Shown here piece by piece: positions 49,668-58,641 of a stretch of 64,000 bases of DNA. Each line of letters starts with the position of its first letter. The first letter of the stretch is position 1. Location of the stretch: the NCBI RefSeq assembly GCF_905397395.1, contig NZ_CAJPVH010000023.1:16569-80568 (forward strand), in the 5' to 3' direction. The stretch is from Cupriavidus campinensis. Its GTDB lineage: Bacteria > Pseudomonadota > Gammaproteobacteria > Burkholderiales > Burkholderiaceae. The position numbers and the translations under genes were made by a program. The notes beneath the pieces were generated by a model that ran no database searches, was not told the origin of the DNA, and saw nothing but the letters and a program-made list of their open reading frames with translations.

Positions 49668-51473
49668 ATGATGAACAATACCGGCATCTTCTTCCTTGTG
49701 GTGGGGCCCAGCGGCGCGGGCAAGGATTCCCTGATCGATGGCGCACGCGCGGTCCTCGGCGACAACTACCTGTTTGCGCGACGGGTGATCACGCGGCCCA
49801 CCGGCTCTCCGGGCGAGGACCACGAGGGTGTGTCCGATATGGAGTTCACACGACGTCAGGAAGCGGGCGAATTCCTGGTGACGTGGGACGCCCACGAGCT
49901 GCGCTATGGCTTGCCGGCGTCGTTGACCGATGCGCTGTCGCGCGGCATGCACGTCGTGGCCAACGGCTCGCGCAGCGTCATCGCCGCTCTGGCGGCACGG
50001 CTGCCGCGGTTCGTGGTGGTGCTGGTGACGGCGCCACAGGAGATCCTCGCGCAGCGCATTGCCCGGCGCGGCCGGGAGTCGGGTGAACAGGTGGCGCGGC
50101 GCGTGGCGCGCCAGGCGGCGCCCCTGCCCGCCGATGTGCCTTGCATCACCGTCTCCAACGACTGCACGCTCGAAGTGGGCATGGCGCGCTTTGTGGAGGC
50201 GCTGCGGCAAGGGCCGGAAATCGGCGCCGAGCCGCCTGCCAGCCACCCCAGCTTGATGGCCAAGCTGCGCGGGGAAGCGCTCGACGAGGCCGCCTACGTG
50301 GCGATCCTGCGCGACGCCATCGCCGGACGCTATACCGAGGCAGCGCTGACCGAATTCCTGGTCACCACGGCCGGCAACCTGACCGATGACGAAGTCGTGG
50401 CGCTGGCGCGGGCGCGCACCGCCTTCACGCCCCGCATCGATTGGGACCGGCCACTCGTCGTCGACAAGCATTCGATGGGCGGCGTGCCCGGCAGCCGCAT
50501 CACGCTGATTGTGGTACCGATCGTCGCGGCCTACGGGCTGGCGATGCCGAAGACCTCCTCCCGCGCGATCACTTCCGCCGCCGGCACGGCGGACGCCATG
50601 GAGACCGTCGCCCGCGTGGACCTGACACAGGACGACGTCCGCCGCTGCGTGATGCAGACAGCCGCCTGCATTGCCTGGAATGGGCGCCTGAACCACTCCG
50701 TGGTGGACGACGTCATGAATGCGATCACCCGCCCCCTCGGCATCGATTCCCGCCGCTGGTCCGTGGCCTCGATCCTCTCCAAGAAGTACACGGCCGGCGC
50801 CACCCATGTGATGGTGGACCTGCCGTACGGGCCGCAGACCAAGCTGGCCTCGCGCGCCGATGCCGAGGCGCTGGGCGCGCTGTTCGCGCTCGTCGGCAAA
50901 GGCATGGGCATGCACGTGCACGCATTGGCCACCGACGGCAGCCGCCCCATCGGCCGCGGCATCGGGCCGGCGCTGGAGGTGCGCGATGTGCTGCAGGTGC
51001 TCGACAGCGATCCTGACGCCCCGGCTGACCTGCGCGCCAAGGCCCTGCGCTTTGCCGCCGAAATCATCGCCTTCGACCCGCGCGTGGGCACGCCCGACGA
51101 AGGCATGCGAATTGCGAGGCAGCTCCTGAGCGAAGGCAAGGCGAAAGCGGCATTCGAGCGTATCGCGGCGGCGCAGGGCCGCAGGGCGGATCCGGTGACA
51201 CCCGGTGCGCATACCGAAGTGATTCATGCCGAACGGCCTGGCCGTGTGACCGGCATCGACGGCCTGGGCATCTCCGGCGTGGCGCGGGCGGCAGGTGCCC
51301 CGCGTAGTGCTGGTGCAGGGGTCGATCTGCTGTGCACGATCGGCACGCCTGTGGTGCCGGGCCAGCCCCTGTATCGCATCCACGCCGAGACGGCGGACGC
51401 ACTTGCGGCGGCCGTAGTGGCGGCGCGCGACGACGGCGTGTGCCGCGACGCGGTCCGTATCGATCCCGATTGA
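49668..51473 (+). CDS. PhnN ribose-1,5-bisphosphokinase fused to AMP/thymidine phosphorylase-like enzyme
   Basis: 601 residues in two enzymes. Residues 1-185 are PhnN-like: P-loop GPSGAGKDS (13-21), [28 protein letters not shown] and VVANGSRSV. PhnN phosphorylates ribose-1,5-bisphosphate to PRPP. Residues about 193-601 are a nucleoside/nucleotide phosphorylase: helical domain with [20 protein letters not shown], then [12 protein letters not shown] (266-277), [14 protein letters not shown] strand, [16 protein letters not shown] (294-309) and a C-terminal alpha/beta domain. The SSRAIT and AGTAD loops match archaeal AMP phosphorylase (which releases ribose-1,5-bisphosphate) and differ from E. 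coli DeoA. The fusion would turn a nucleoside monophosphate into base plus PRPP. No phn genes are nearby. The ATG sits 4 bp after an operator, and no good ribosome-binding site is visible. Confidence 0.85.
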   Translation: MMNNTGIFFLVVGPSGAGKDSLIDGARAVLGDNYLFARRVITRPTGSPGEDHEGVSDMEFTRRQEAGEFLVTWDAHELRYGLPASLTDALSRGMHVVANGSRSVIAALAARLPRFVVVLVTAPQEILAQRIARRGRESGEQVARRVARQAAPLPADVPCITVSNDCTLEVGMARFVEALRQGPEIGAEPPASHPSLMAKLRGEALDEAAYVAILRDAIAGRYTEAALTEFLVTTAGNLTDDEVVALARARTAFTPRIDWDRPLVVDKHSMGGVPGSRITLIVVPIVAAYGLAMPKTSSRAITSAAGTADAMETVARVDLTQDDVRRCVMQTAACIAWNGRLNHSVVDDVMNAITRPLGIDSRRWSVASILSKKYTAGATHVMVDLPYGPQTKLASRADAEALGALFALVGKGMGMHVHALATDGSRPIGRGIGPALEVRDVLQVLDSDPDAPADLRAKALRFAAEIIAFDPRVGTPDEGMRIARQLLSEGKAKAAFERIAAAQGRRADPVTPGAHTEVIHAERPGRVTGIDGLGISGVARAAGAPRSAGAGVDLLCTIGTPVVPGQPLYRIHAETADALAAAVVAARDDGVCRDAVRIDPD

Positions 51474-51519
51474 CCTGCTTTCTTCCTTCCTTCACCCTAA
51501 CCGACGAGGCAAAATCCCC

Positions 51520-52512
51520 ATGAGACCCCTATCCGTCGTCAGCAGTCTGGCATCGCTCCTGTTTGTCGCAGGCAGCCTGGGCACCCTGCCCGGGCGCGCC
51601 GAGGCCAACATGGCGAGCACCTTCCCGCAGAAACCCATCCGCATCGTGGTGACGTTCCCGGCCGGAGGCGGCACTGACGCCCTGGCGCGGCTGATCGGCA
51701 CCGACATCGGCAAGTCGATGGGCCAACCCGTGGTGGTGGATAACCGGCCCGGCGCCAGCGGCAATATCGGCGCCGAGTTCGTGGCCAAGAGCCCGGCCGA
51801 TGGCTACACCCTGCTGATCGTCAACAGCAGCTTCGCCATCAACCCGAGCGTGTTCAAGAAGCTGCAGTTCGACCCGAAGGCCGATTTCAGCGCCGTCATC
51901 ACCTTCGCCTCGGTGCCCTCGGTGATCGCGGTGCCGTACACCTCGAAGATCCGCACGTTCAATGACCTGCTGGCGGCCGGCAAGAGCGGCGCCCCGCCCA
52001 GCTACGCGTCCTGTGGCAACGGTACGCCCCAGCATCTGGCGGGTGAGTTGCTGAAGGTCTCGGCCAAGGTCGACATGCTGCACGTGCCGTACAAGGGTTG
52101 CGCGCCCGCCATGGCCGACGTGCTCGGCGGACAGGCCGACGTCAGCGTCAATACGCTGACCAACACCGTGCCCTACCTCAAGAGCAACAAGCTGCGCGCG
52201 CTGGCCGTGACGTCGAAGACCCGTTCGCCGTTCCTGCCCGACGTGCCGACGGTCAGCGAGCTCGGCGTGCCCGGCTACGATGTGGACCAGTGGTTCGGCA
52301 TCCTCGCCCCCGCGCACACCCCGCCCGAGATCGTGCAGAAACTCAACGCCGAAATTGCCAAGGCGATGGCCAAGCCGGAGATCAAGGCTTCCCTGGCGCA
52401 GCTCGGCTTTGCCACCACCACCAGCACGCCTGCCGAATTCCAGAAGCTGGTGACGACCGACATCGACCGCTGGCAGAAATTCGCGACGAAGATCAACCTG
52501 CTCGTCGACTGA
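51520..52512 (+). CDS. Bug-type (TctC) periplasmic solute-binding protein
   Basis: 330-residue receptor of the tripartite tricarboxylate family, common in Burkholderiales. It has a signal peptide (about 1-30) and the Bug signatures FPQKPIRIVVTFPAGGGTDALARLIG, VVVDNRPGASGNIGAEFVAKSPADGYTLL, HVPYKGCAPAMADVLGGQ and the Asp-containing ligand loop. Bug proteins bind small organic acids, including nicotinate and other aromatic carboxylates in some species. No tctA/tctB membrane genes are in the window. It starts 46 bp after the fusion gene and is likely in its operon, so a pyridine carboxylate is a fair ligand guess. Confidence 0.9.
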   Translation: MRPLSVVSSLASLLFVAGSLGTLPGRAEANMASTFPQKPIRIVVTFPAGGGTDALARLIGTDIGKSMGQPVVVDNRPGASGNIGAEFVAKSPADGYTLLIVNSSFAINPSVFKKLQFDPKADFSAVITFASVPSVIAVPYTSKIRTFNDLLAAGKSGAPPSYASCGNGTPQHLAGELLKVSAKVDMLHVPYKGCAPAMADVLGGQADVSVNTLTNTVPYLKSNKLRALAVTSKTRSPFLPDVPTVSELGVPGYDVDQWFGILAPAHTPPEIVQKLNAEIAKAMAKPEIKASLAQLGFATTTSTPAEFQKLVTTDIDRWQKFATKINLLVD

Positions 52513-52709
52513 CCTTCCGGGGCACCGCCTGGACTTCAGCAGGCAGATTCCCCCAACCTTTCCCGTAGTCCTTCGTTGCCACACGGGCGCAAGCCAGCCC
52601 CCGTGAGAGCGCGTTCGTCCCTGCGTCCTGACGCCAGCCGTCAGGCGTTGGCTACCTGCGCGCTGTCGATCGGGGATTGGCGGCAACCGCACGAGAACAT
52701 CCAACCAAT

Positions 52710-53816
52710 ATGAGCCAACCACAATCCACCTTCCGCCACACCGCGCTGGCGGCCATCCTTCTGGCCCTTGGCGTCAGCGGCGCCGCGCAGGCGCAGTCAT
52801 CGGTCACGTTGTATGGCGTTGCCGATGCCGGTATCGAGTTCCTGACCCATGCCGATGCGAACAACCATAGCCTGACCCGCATGACATCGGGCAACCTGTC
52901 TGGCTCGCGCTGGGGCATCCGGGGCACCGAGGACCTTGGCAACGGCCTGCAGGCCCTGTTCGTGCTCGAGAACGGCTTCGACCTCGACGCCGGCACCGCT
53001 GCCCAGGGCGGGCGCCTGTTCGGGCGCCAGGCCTTCACGGGGTTGTCCTCGCAGTACGGCCGCGTAACGCTGGGCCGGCAGAACAACATCCTCTATGACA
53101 TCCTGATCAACTACGACGCCATGGCGGTCTCGCCGCGCTACTCGATCTTCATGATGGATGCCATGACGGCGGGCCGCTACGACAACACGGCCAAGTACGT
53201 TGGCAAGTTCGGCGGACTGACGGTGACGGGGCTCTACGCGTTCGCGCGCGGTACCTCGCTGGCTGGCGGCGCCGTGGCGTCGGAAGTGCCGGGCGACGCG
53301 AAGAGCGATCGTGCGATCAGCGGCGGCCTCGAGTACAACGTCGGCAATGCCGGCGTCACGGTGATCTATGACGAGCAACAGGGCACCTCCGGCATCACCG
53401 GGCAAAACCCGTCGCAGAAGGATCGTCGCCTGGCCGTGGCGGGCAGCTATCGGTTTGCCAACGCCAAGGTCTATGCGGGCTACCGCTGGCTCAACGGCGA
53501 CATCGGTGCCACGGCGGCCGTGCCGGCCCGGCGTGCGGACCTGTTCTGGATCGGCGCCGGCTACCAGCTCACCCCGGCGCTATCGCTCAGCGGTGCCGGC
53601 TACCTGCTGAACGACCGGCGCGGCAATGGCGACGCATGGAGCGCATCGCTGCTGCTCGACTATGCGTTCTCGAAGCGCACGGATGTGTATGCCCAGGTGG
53701 CGTACATCAACAATGACGATGGCTCACGCATCGGCCTCAATGGCGCGTCGTCTGCCATCGGCGCCGCCGGCACGAACCAGTTCGGCGCCGTGATGGGCAT
53801 CCGGCACAAGTTCTGA
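52710..53816 (+). CDS. Outer-membrane porin (OmpC/Omp32-like)
   Basis: 368-residue Gram-negative porin of the betaproteobacterial type. Signal peptide about 1-29 (ending AAQAQ), mature start SSVTLYGVADAGIEF, then NLSGSRWGIRGTEDLGNGLQALFVLENGF and LFGRQAFTGLSSQYGRVTLGRQ, the classic second strands and loop-3 region, and a terminal strand ending GIRHKF with the C-terminal Phe for barrel assembly. Such porins favour anions, which fits uptake of pyridine carboxylates. The 197-bp gap before it may hold its own promoter; a hairpin follows. Confidence 0.93.
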   Translation: MSQPQSTFRHTALAAILLALGVSGAAQAQSSVTLYGVADAGIEFLTHADANNHSLTRMTSGNLSGSRWGIRGTEDLGNGLQALFVLENGFDLDAGTAAQGGRLFGRQAFTGLSSQYGRVTLGRQNNILYDILINYDAMAVSPRYSIFMMDAMTAGRYDNTAKYVGKFGGLTVTGLYAFARGTSLAGGAVASEVPGDAKSDRAISGGLEYNVGNAGVTVIYDEQQGTSGITGQNPSQKDRRLAVAGSYRFANAKVYAGYRWLNGDIGATAAVPARRADLFWIGAGYQLTPALSLSGAGYLLNDRRGNGDAWSASLLLDYAFSKRTDVYAQVAYINNDDGSRIGLNGASSAIGAAGTNQFGAVMGIRHKF

Positions 53817-53831
53817 CGTCAGGGAGGGACC

Positions 53832-53853
53832 GCACCCCGTGGTCACGGGGTGC
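53832..53853. terminator. Hairpin between porin and nicB
   Basis: GCACCCCGT (53832-53840) pairs perfectly with ACGGGGTGC (53845-53853) around GGTC. No T-run follows, but its place between convergent genes, 15 bp from the porin stop and 7 bp from the nicB stop, suggests a terminator. Confidence 0.6.
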
Positions 53854-53859
53854 GCAATG

Positions 53860-56061
53860 TCATGCCGGTACCCGCGCGGTGGCGCACGCCTGGCGCACCA
53901 CTTCCGGCGTAAACGGCGCGTGCGTCAGGCGCAGGCCCGTGGCATCGAACAGAGCATTGGCAATCGCCGGCGCACCGGGCAAGGAGGCTGATTCGCCGGC
54001 CCCAAGCGGGCTCTCCGACTGGCGCGGCATCAGCAGCACCTGGATGGCCGGCAGGTCGGGAAATGCCGCAATTGGATAACTGCCCCACTCCCGGCTGGCC
54101 ACGCCGGCGCCATCGAAACGTACTTGCTCGCGCAGCACGCGGCTCAGGCTCTGCACCACATTGCCGTGGATCTGATGGCGCACGCCGTCAGGATTCACCA
54201 TCATGCCGGTGTCCTGCCCCACATGCAGCCGCGTCACGCGCACATTGCCGGTCTGCGGATCGACTTCGACATCGACGATCCATGCCGCCCATGCCGCGCC
54301 GAAGCCGGGGAACTTGCTGTGGATATAGCGGGCATAGGCGATACCCCGGCCGTGCAGCAGGCCATTGGCATCGGGCTTGCCGCGCGAGCCGCGCGCACCT
54401 TCCCGCCATTCGGCAGCCTGCGCCAGCGCCACGAGCAGTTCCTGCGCGCGCGTGTCGGGCAGATGGCGCAGCCGGAAGGCCAGCGGATCGGCGCCGCACG
54501 CGTGCGCCAGTTCATCGATAAAGGATTCGTGCGCGAAGGTGTTGGGCAGCGCCGACACGCCGCGCAGCCAGGACGCCCGCGCAATCGCCGGGGTGTCGTC
54601 ACAGGCAATATGGAGTGCCCCATAGCCGTACGCGGGCACCGCCGTACGGTCGCCCATCTCCAGCATGCGCGGCGCCGACGAGACGCGCCCCGTCAGCAGC
54701 AGCGCCAGGATGGGGGCATCGTTCGATGGGTAGCGTGACACGAAGTCATAGGCGGTCAGCGTGCCATCGGCGGTGGCGCCACCCTCCACGTCCATCAGCT
54801 GCGCGGCGCCCTTCGGCTCCCACAGATGCTCCTGCTCGCGGGTCAGCTGCACGCGCACCGGGCGGCCGACCGCGCGCGACAGCAACACCGCATCGGCGCA
54901 GACATCGTCGGCGCAGTTACGGCCATAGCAGCCGGCGGCCTCCATCCGGACGATCTCGATGGCCCCTTCGTCAAGGCCACTGAGCCGCGCCATGTCGATC
55001 CGCAGCACATGCGGGTTCTGCGTACCGGACCACACGGTCAGACGGTTGTCGTGCCAGTCCGCCACGGCGCAGGACGGGCCGATGGACCCATGCATCTGAT
55101 ATGGCCACACGTAGGTACGGGTCAGGCGATGGGTGCCTTCCGCCAGTGCCGCCTGCACGTCGCCAGTGCCGAGCAATTCCCGCCGCTGGGCCGGGGCGGC
55201 ACGCAAGGCGGCTTCCGGCGCGTTGAGATCCGGCAACGCCGGCGCCGGCTTCCAGCGCACCTTGAGCCGCCGGGCCGCCTCGATGGCCTGTTCTTCGCGC
55301 TCCGCCACCACGCCGATGAAGTCGCCCTCCACCACCACACGCACCACGCCGGCCACATTGGCGATCGACGATTCGTCCACCGCGATCAGGCTGGTGCCGA
55401 CGAAGTCGCCGCTGTCGCGCCCCGCATAGGGCGGACGCACCACCCGGCCGTGCAGCATGCCCGGCACGCGCACGTCGTGGACGAAGGTCAGTTCGCCGGT
55501 GGCCTTGGCGGGAATGTCGACGCGCGGCGCGCTCCGCCCCACCACCCGGTATTGCTCCACGGGCTTGGTCTTGACATCGTCGGCCAGCGTCAGCTGGACC
55601 TGCTCGCCGGCCAGCAGGCTCGCCACGTCCACTTGCGCGGCGTCGCCGGCGCGTGCCACCAGCCATGCGCGCGCCTGCGCCGCTGCACGCCGCAGCGGCA
55701 GGGCTGAAATCTGGATCGAGGCACTGGCAATCGTCGGCCCCTGGTTGGGCGTGGCCTCGGTATGGCCCAGCACCATCGTCACCTGCGCGGGCTCGACCTC
55801 CAGTTCCTCGGCCACGATCTGCGCCAGCGAGGTCCGGATGCCCGTGCCGAGGTCGACGTGGCCGTTGAAGGCAAGAATCTCGCCGTTGGCGCGGATGGCG
55901 ATAAAGATATCCGGCAGATCGGATACGAAATCGGAGGCGGCACCCGGCTGTCCCGGCGATGGCCGCGGCGCGGCCGCAGCGGGCCGCGTGACCAGCAGCA
56001 CGCCTCGTTCCTGGAACAGTGCCTCACGCAATGCGCGCGGAGTCCGCGAAGTCTTATGCAT
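53860..56061 (-). CDS. nicB: Nicotinate dehydrogenase molybdenum-binding subunit (NicB-type), stand-alone
   Basis: 733-residue large subunit of the xanthine-dehydrogenase family, closest to the molybdopterin part of NicB, which hydroxylates nicotinate at C6. Cofactor and substrate motifs: NGHVDLGTGIRTSLAQIVAEEL, PNQGPTIASASIQ, the substrate domain GELTFVHDVRVPGMLHGRVVRPP, GTQNPHVLR, EAAGCYGRNCADDVCADA, and the catalytic Glu690 in PLGAGESASLPGAPAIANA. It stops at residue 733, without the cytochrome c domains that follow this module in Pseudomonas NicB. It has no FeS domain, so it must pair with NicA, encoded 6 kb away. It is divergent from the TetR gene with a 133-bp gap. Confidence 0.88.
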   Translation of the reverse strand: MHKTSRTPRALREALFQERGVLLVTRPAAAAPRPSPGQPGAASDFVSDLPDIFIAIRANGEILAFNGHVDLGTGIRTSLAQIVAEELEVEPAQVTMVLGHTEATPNQGPTIASASIQISALPLRRAAAQARAWLVARAGDAAQVDVASLLAGEQVQLTLADDVKTKPVEQYRVVGRSAPRVDIPAKATGELTFVHDVRVPGMLHGRVVRPPYAGRDSGDFVGTSLIAVDESSIANVAGVVRVVVEGDFIGVVAEREEQAIEAARRLKVRWKPAPALPDLNAPEAALRAAPAQRRELLGTGDVQAALAEGTHRLTRTYVWPYQMHGSIGPSCAVADWHDNRLTVWSGTQNPHVLRIDMARLSGLDEGAIEIVRMEAAGCYGRNCADDVCADAVLLSRAVGRPVRVQLTREQEHLWEPKGAAQLMDVEGGATADGTLTAYDFVSRYPSNDAPILALLLTGRVSSAPRMLEMGDRTAVPAYGYGALHIACDDTPAIARASWLRGVSALPNTFAHESFIDELAHACGADPLAFRLRHLPDTRAQELLVALAQAAEWREGARGSRGKPDANGLLHGRGIAYARYIHSKFPGFGAAWAAWIVDVEVDPQTGNVRVTRLHVGQDTGMMVNPDGVRHQIHGNVVQSLSRVLREQVRFDGAGVASREWGSYPIAAFPDLPAIQVLLMPRQSESPLGAGESASLPGAPAIANALFDATGLRLTHAPFTPEVVRQACATARVPA

Positions 56062-56194
56062 CGATCATTCGTCCTTGCCGCGCCGGGCGGCATACACGGC
56101 CGGCGGAACGGGCGGGCGCAAGGAACCACACGGCTATACTTGCAACCACGCCATTTCGCCAGCGCACTGCTGGTTTCTCCAGACTACGGCAAGC

Positions 56195-56923
56195 ATGCCA
56201 AACGACATCGCCCCCGCGCCTGCCCGACCGGGCACCCGTGCCCGCCAGGCCCAGGATACGCGCGCCAAGATCCTCAAGGCCGCCATCAAGGTCTTCGCCC
56301 AGAGCGGCTTCGACGGCGGACGCATCGAGACCATCTCGTCGCTGGCCAATACCTATGACCGGATGATCTACTACTACTTCGGCAGCAAGGAAAAGCTGTT
56401 CATCGAAGTGCTGGAGACCATCTACCTGCAACTCAATGAAGCCGAGCAGGCCCTGGAACTGGACCCCGAAGACCCGGTGCGCGCCCTCACGCAGCTGGTC
56501 GACTTCGTCTGGCGCTACTACCTCGATCACCCCGAGTTCGTCGCCATCCTGAACAGCGAGAACCTGAGCCGCGCCCGCCATGCCAGGAAGTCCGGCCGGC
56601 TCAACGAGATCTCGGGATACGCGTTGTCGGTACTCGACGGCATCCTGGCGCGTGGCCTCGATGCTGGCGTGTTTCAGCCCGGTCTCACCGCGCGCGATGT
56701 GTACCTGATCATCGCGTCGCTCGGCTACTTCTACAACTCGAACCATCATACGCTCAGCGCCTTCCTCGGCGAGCCGATCATGAGCGCGCCGGCGGTGACC
56801 CACTGGCGCGATGTGATCCAGCGCACCGTGCTCAACGCCGTGTGCCACGCCGTGGAAGTGCCCGCCGTCAGCACCACGCAGACGCCGCGCCGGCCGCGCG
56901 GGCGCCCGCGTCGCACCGCTTAG
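56195..56923 (+). CDS. nicS: TetR-family regulator, NicS-like
   Basis: 242-residue TetR repressor. The N-terminal helix-turn-helix (about 22-68) reads TRAKILKAAIKVFAQSGFDGGRIETISSLANTYDRMIYYYFGSKEKLF in pieces. The C-terminal ligand domain has DHPEFVAILNSENLSRARHARKS, and a basic Arg/Pro tail (RRPRGRPRRTA) ends the protein. Position between nicB and nicF and its family match NicS, the TetR regulator of nicotinate genes in Pseudomonas putida. Its TAG stop overlaps the nicF TAA on the other strand (56920-56923). Confidence 0.82.
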   Translation: MPNDIAPAPARPGTRARQAQDTRAKILKAAIKVFAQSGFDGGRIETISSLANTYDRMIYYYFGSKEKLFIEVLETIYLQLNEAEQALELDPEDPVRALTQLVDFVWRYYLDHPEFVAILNSENLSRARHARKSGRLNEISGYALSVLDGILARGLDAGVFQPGLTARDVYLIIASLGYFYNSNHHTLSAFLGEPIMSAPAVTHWRDVIQRTVLNAVCHAVEVPAVSTTQTPRRPRGRPRRTA

Positions 56924-57558
56924 GCAGCCGCCTGCACCGTCGCGCCGATCGCCGCGAGGGCGGCGTCACGCGGCATCACCGTGGCGTACTTCTGCTCCAT
57001 GTCGAACAGGTTGGCATCGTGCGGCCCGATGGCGCGGTCGCCCACGCAGTCGGACAGCACCAGCGGGCGGAAGCCATGCGACATCGCATCGACTACGCTG
57101 GCGCGCACGCAGCCGCTGGTCACGCAGCCGGCCACCAGCAGCGTCTGCACGCCGCGCTGCGCCAGCCACGCGGCCAGCGACGTGCCGAAGAACGCGGACG
57201 GCACCGTCTTGCGCACGACCAGTTCGCCGGGCGCCGGCGCCAGGGACGGTACGATCTGGCTGGCCGGGCCGTCTTCCTTCAGCGTCAGCATGCCCGGCAC
57301 CTTCAGCGTGAAGATGTTGTGATCGGCGTCATCGTCGGCAAACACGATCCGGCTGTGGGCCACCGGCCAGCCCTGGGCGCGCGCGGTAGCCAGCAGCGGC
57401 TGCGTGTTGGCGATGGCTTCCGGGATATTGCCGCCGCCGAACACGGCCGGGTCGGCAAAGCCGTTCACGAAATCGATGATCAGCAGGCCGTACGGGGCCT
57501 TCGGCGCCATCGCCGTGCCAAAGCCCTGGCGGCGGTAGGTCTGGACTTCCTCATGCAT
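56920..57558 (-). CDS. nicF: Maleamate amidohydrolase NicF
   Basis: 212-residue isochorismatase-fold amidase that hydrolyses maleamate to maleate and ammonia. The catalytic triad is D29 in LLIIDFVNGF, K117 in VVRKTVPSAF and C150 in GCVTSGCVRAS; the cis-peptide VTSGC motif is intact. The ATG at 57558 overlaps the end of nicX by 8 bp, so it is co-translated. Fifth enzyme of the maleamate pathway and last gene of the nicE-nicD-nicX-nicF operon. Confidence 0.92.
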   Translation of the reverse strand: MHEEVQTYRRQGFGTAMAPKAPYGLLIIDFVNGFADPAVFGGGNIPEAIANTQPLLATARAQGWPVAHSRIVFADDDADHNIFTLKVPGMLTLKEDGPASQIVPSLAPAPGELVVRKTVPSAFFGTSLAAWLAQRGVQTLLVAGCVTSGCVRASVVDAMSHGFRPLVLSDCVGDRAIGPHDANLFDMEQKYATVMPRDAALAAIGATVQAAA

Positions 57559-58618
57559 GGGCAAACTCCTTCTCGGTTCGTGGCGCGCCGTCCAGCACCT
57601 TGCCAGCGGCCACCACGGGCTCGCCGTCGAGGCTGACGGTGCAATGGCGCAGCGGCATGTCAATATGGCAAGCGGTGGTCCGGCTGCCGCCCGCCTCGTT
57701 GTTCGGGCCGAACGAGCACAGGAAGTTGCCTTCGTACGCCCGGGCATCCATGCCGATGGTGGCCTCGCGGTCGTACATCGCCAGCGTCGACCACCGCGCG
57801 CGCGGCTGCAGGCCCCAGCCAATATGCGACATCGCGTACGACTCGGGATCGTTGAACGACGCCATGTAGTCCGCCAGCAATTCCGCGTCCAGACCGCCTT
57901 CGATGTGCGTGACGTAGCCGTCCTTCACGGTCACGTGAATCGGCTCCTGCACATAGGACTTCATCGGCAGCAGGATGTCGCCCCGATCGAGCACCAGATG
58001 GCCGCTCGTGCCGCCTTCATTGGGCCAGGTGAGGACGAAGCCGCTTGGCCAGTGGTCCCAGCGGCCCGGCTCGTCGACGAAGCCGTACTCGCTGATGGCC
58101 GGGAATTCGCCCAGCACGCAATGCAGGTCGGTGCCGGCTTCGGACGTGATGTGCATCGTCCGGGCGCGCGACAGGCGCTCGGTCGCGGCTTTCACGCGCG
58201 ACCGGTCGGCTTCCGTGGGCACCAGCCGTGCCAGCACCTCGGGCGGTTCCACTGCCAGCAGGATCTTCGTGCCGGTAGACAGGATGTCATGCTGCTCGGG
58301 CGAGAACAGCAGCGTCATCAGGTCCAGCACCAGGTCGCTCGCCTTCAGCGCGGCAATTGCCGCCGGATTGCCGGTCAACGGCGTGGTGCCGAGATAAGCC
58401 AGCGCATCGCGGCTCAGCGCCTTCTCGCCATTGACGGGCGGCAGGTCGAGCCGGTTGACGATCGCGCCCATCGAGGCGGCGGCCACCAGCGCGGTGCGCA
58501 GCGTCTGCGGATGCGTGTCGGCGCCGGTCAGCACCGTCACGGTCTGCCCCGGTTCCAGCTTCGACAACGTAAGGACCTGCTTCCACGCGCAGGTCAGGTC
58601 ATAGTCACTGACAGCCAT
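57551..58618 (-). CDS. nicX: 2,5-dihydroxypyridine 5,6-dioxygenase NicX
   Basis: 355-residue non-heme Fe(II) ring-cleaving dioxygenase converting 2,5-dihydroxypyridine to N-formylmaleamate. Iron ligands known from Pseudomonas NicX fall at exactly the same numbers here: H265 in AMSHIGWG and H318/D320 in ACHIDMPLRH. The length matches the family. The ATG at 58618 has AAGGAG six bases upstream. It is between nicD (23 bp) and nicF (8-bp overlap) in one operon. Confidence 0.95.
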   Translation of the reverse strand: MAVSDYDLTCAWKQVLTLSKLEPGQTVTVLTGADTHPQTLRTALVAAASMGAIVNRLDLPPVNGEKALSRDALAYLGTTPLTGNPAAIAALKASDLVLDLMTLLFSPEQHDILSTGTKILLAVEPPEVLARLVPTEADRSRVKAATERLSRARTMHITSEAGTDLHCVLGEFPAISEYGFVDEPGRWDHWPSGFVLTWPNEGGTSGHLVLDRGDILLPMKSYVQEPIHVTVKDGYVTHIEGGLDAELLADYMASFNDPESYAMSHIGWGLQPRARWSTLAMYDREATIGMDARAYEGNFLCSFGPNNEAGGSRTTACHIDMPLRHCTVSLDGEPVVAAGKVLDGAPRTEKEFAHA

Positions 58619-58641
58619 GCTTGGCTCCTTGCGGGTTGTGC

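Noticed and set aside
49668..51473. Two separate genes (phnN and deoA) misjoined by a frameshift
   Set aside because: One continuous frame with no internal start signal or overlap between residues 185 and 200; the linker is short and coding.
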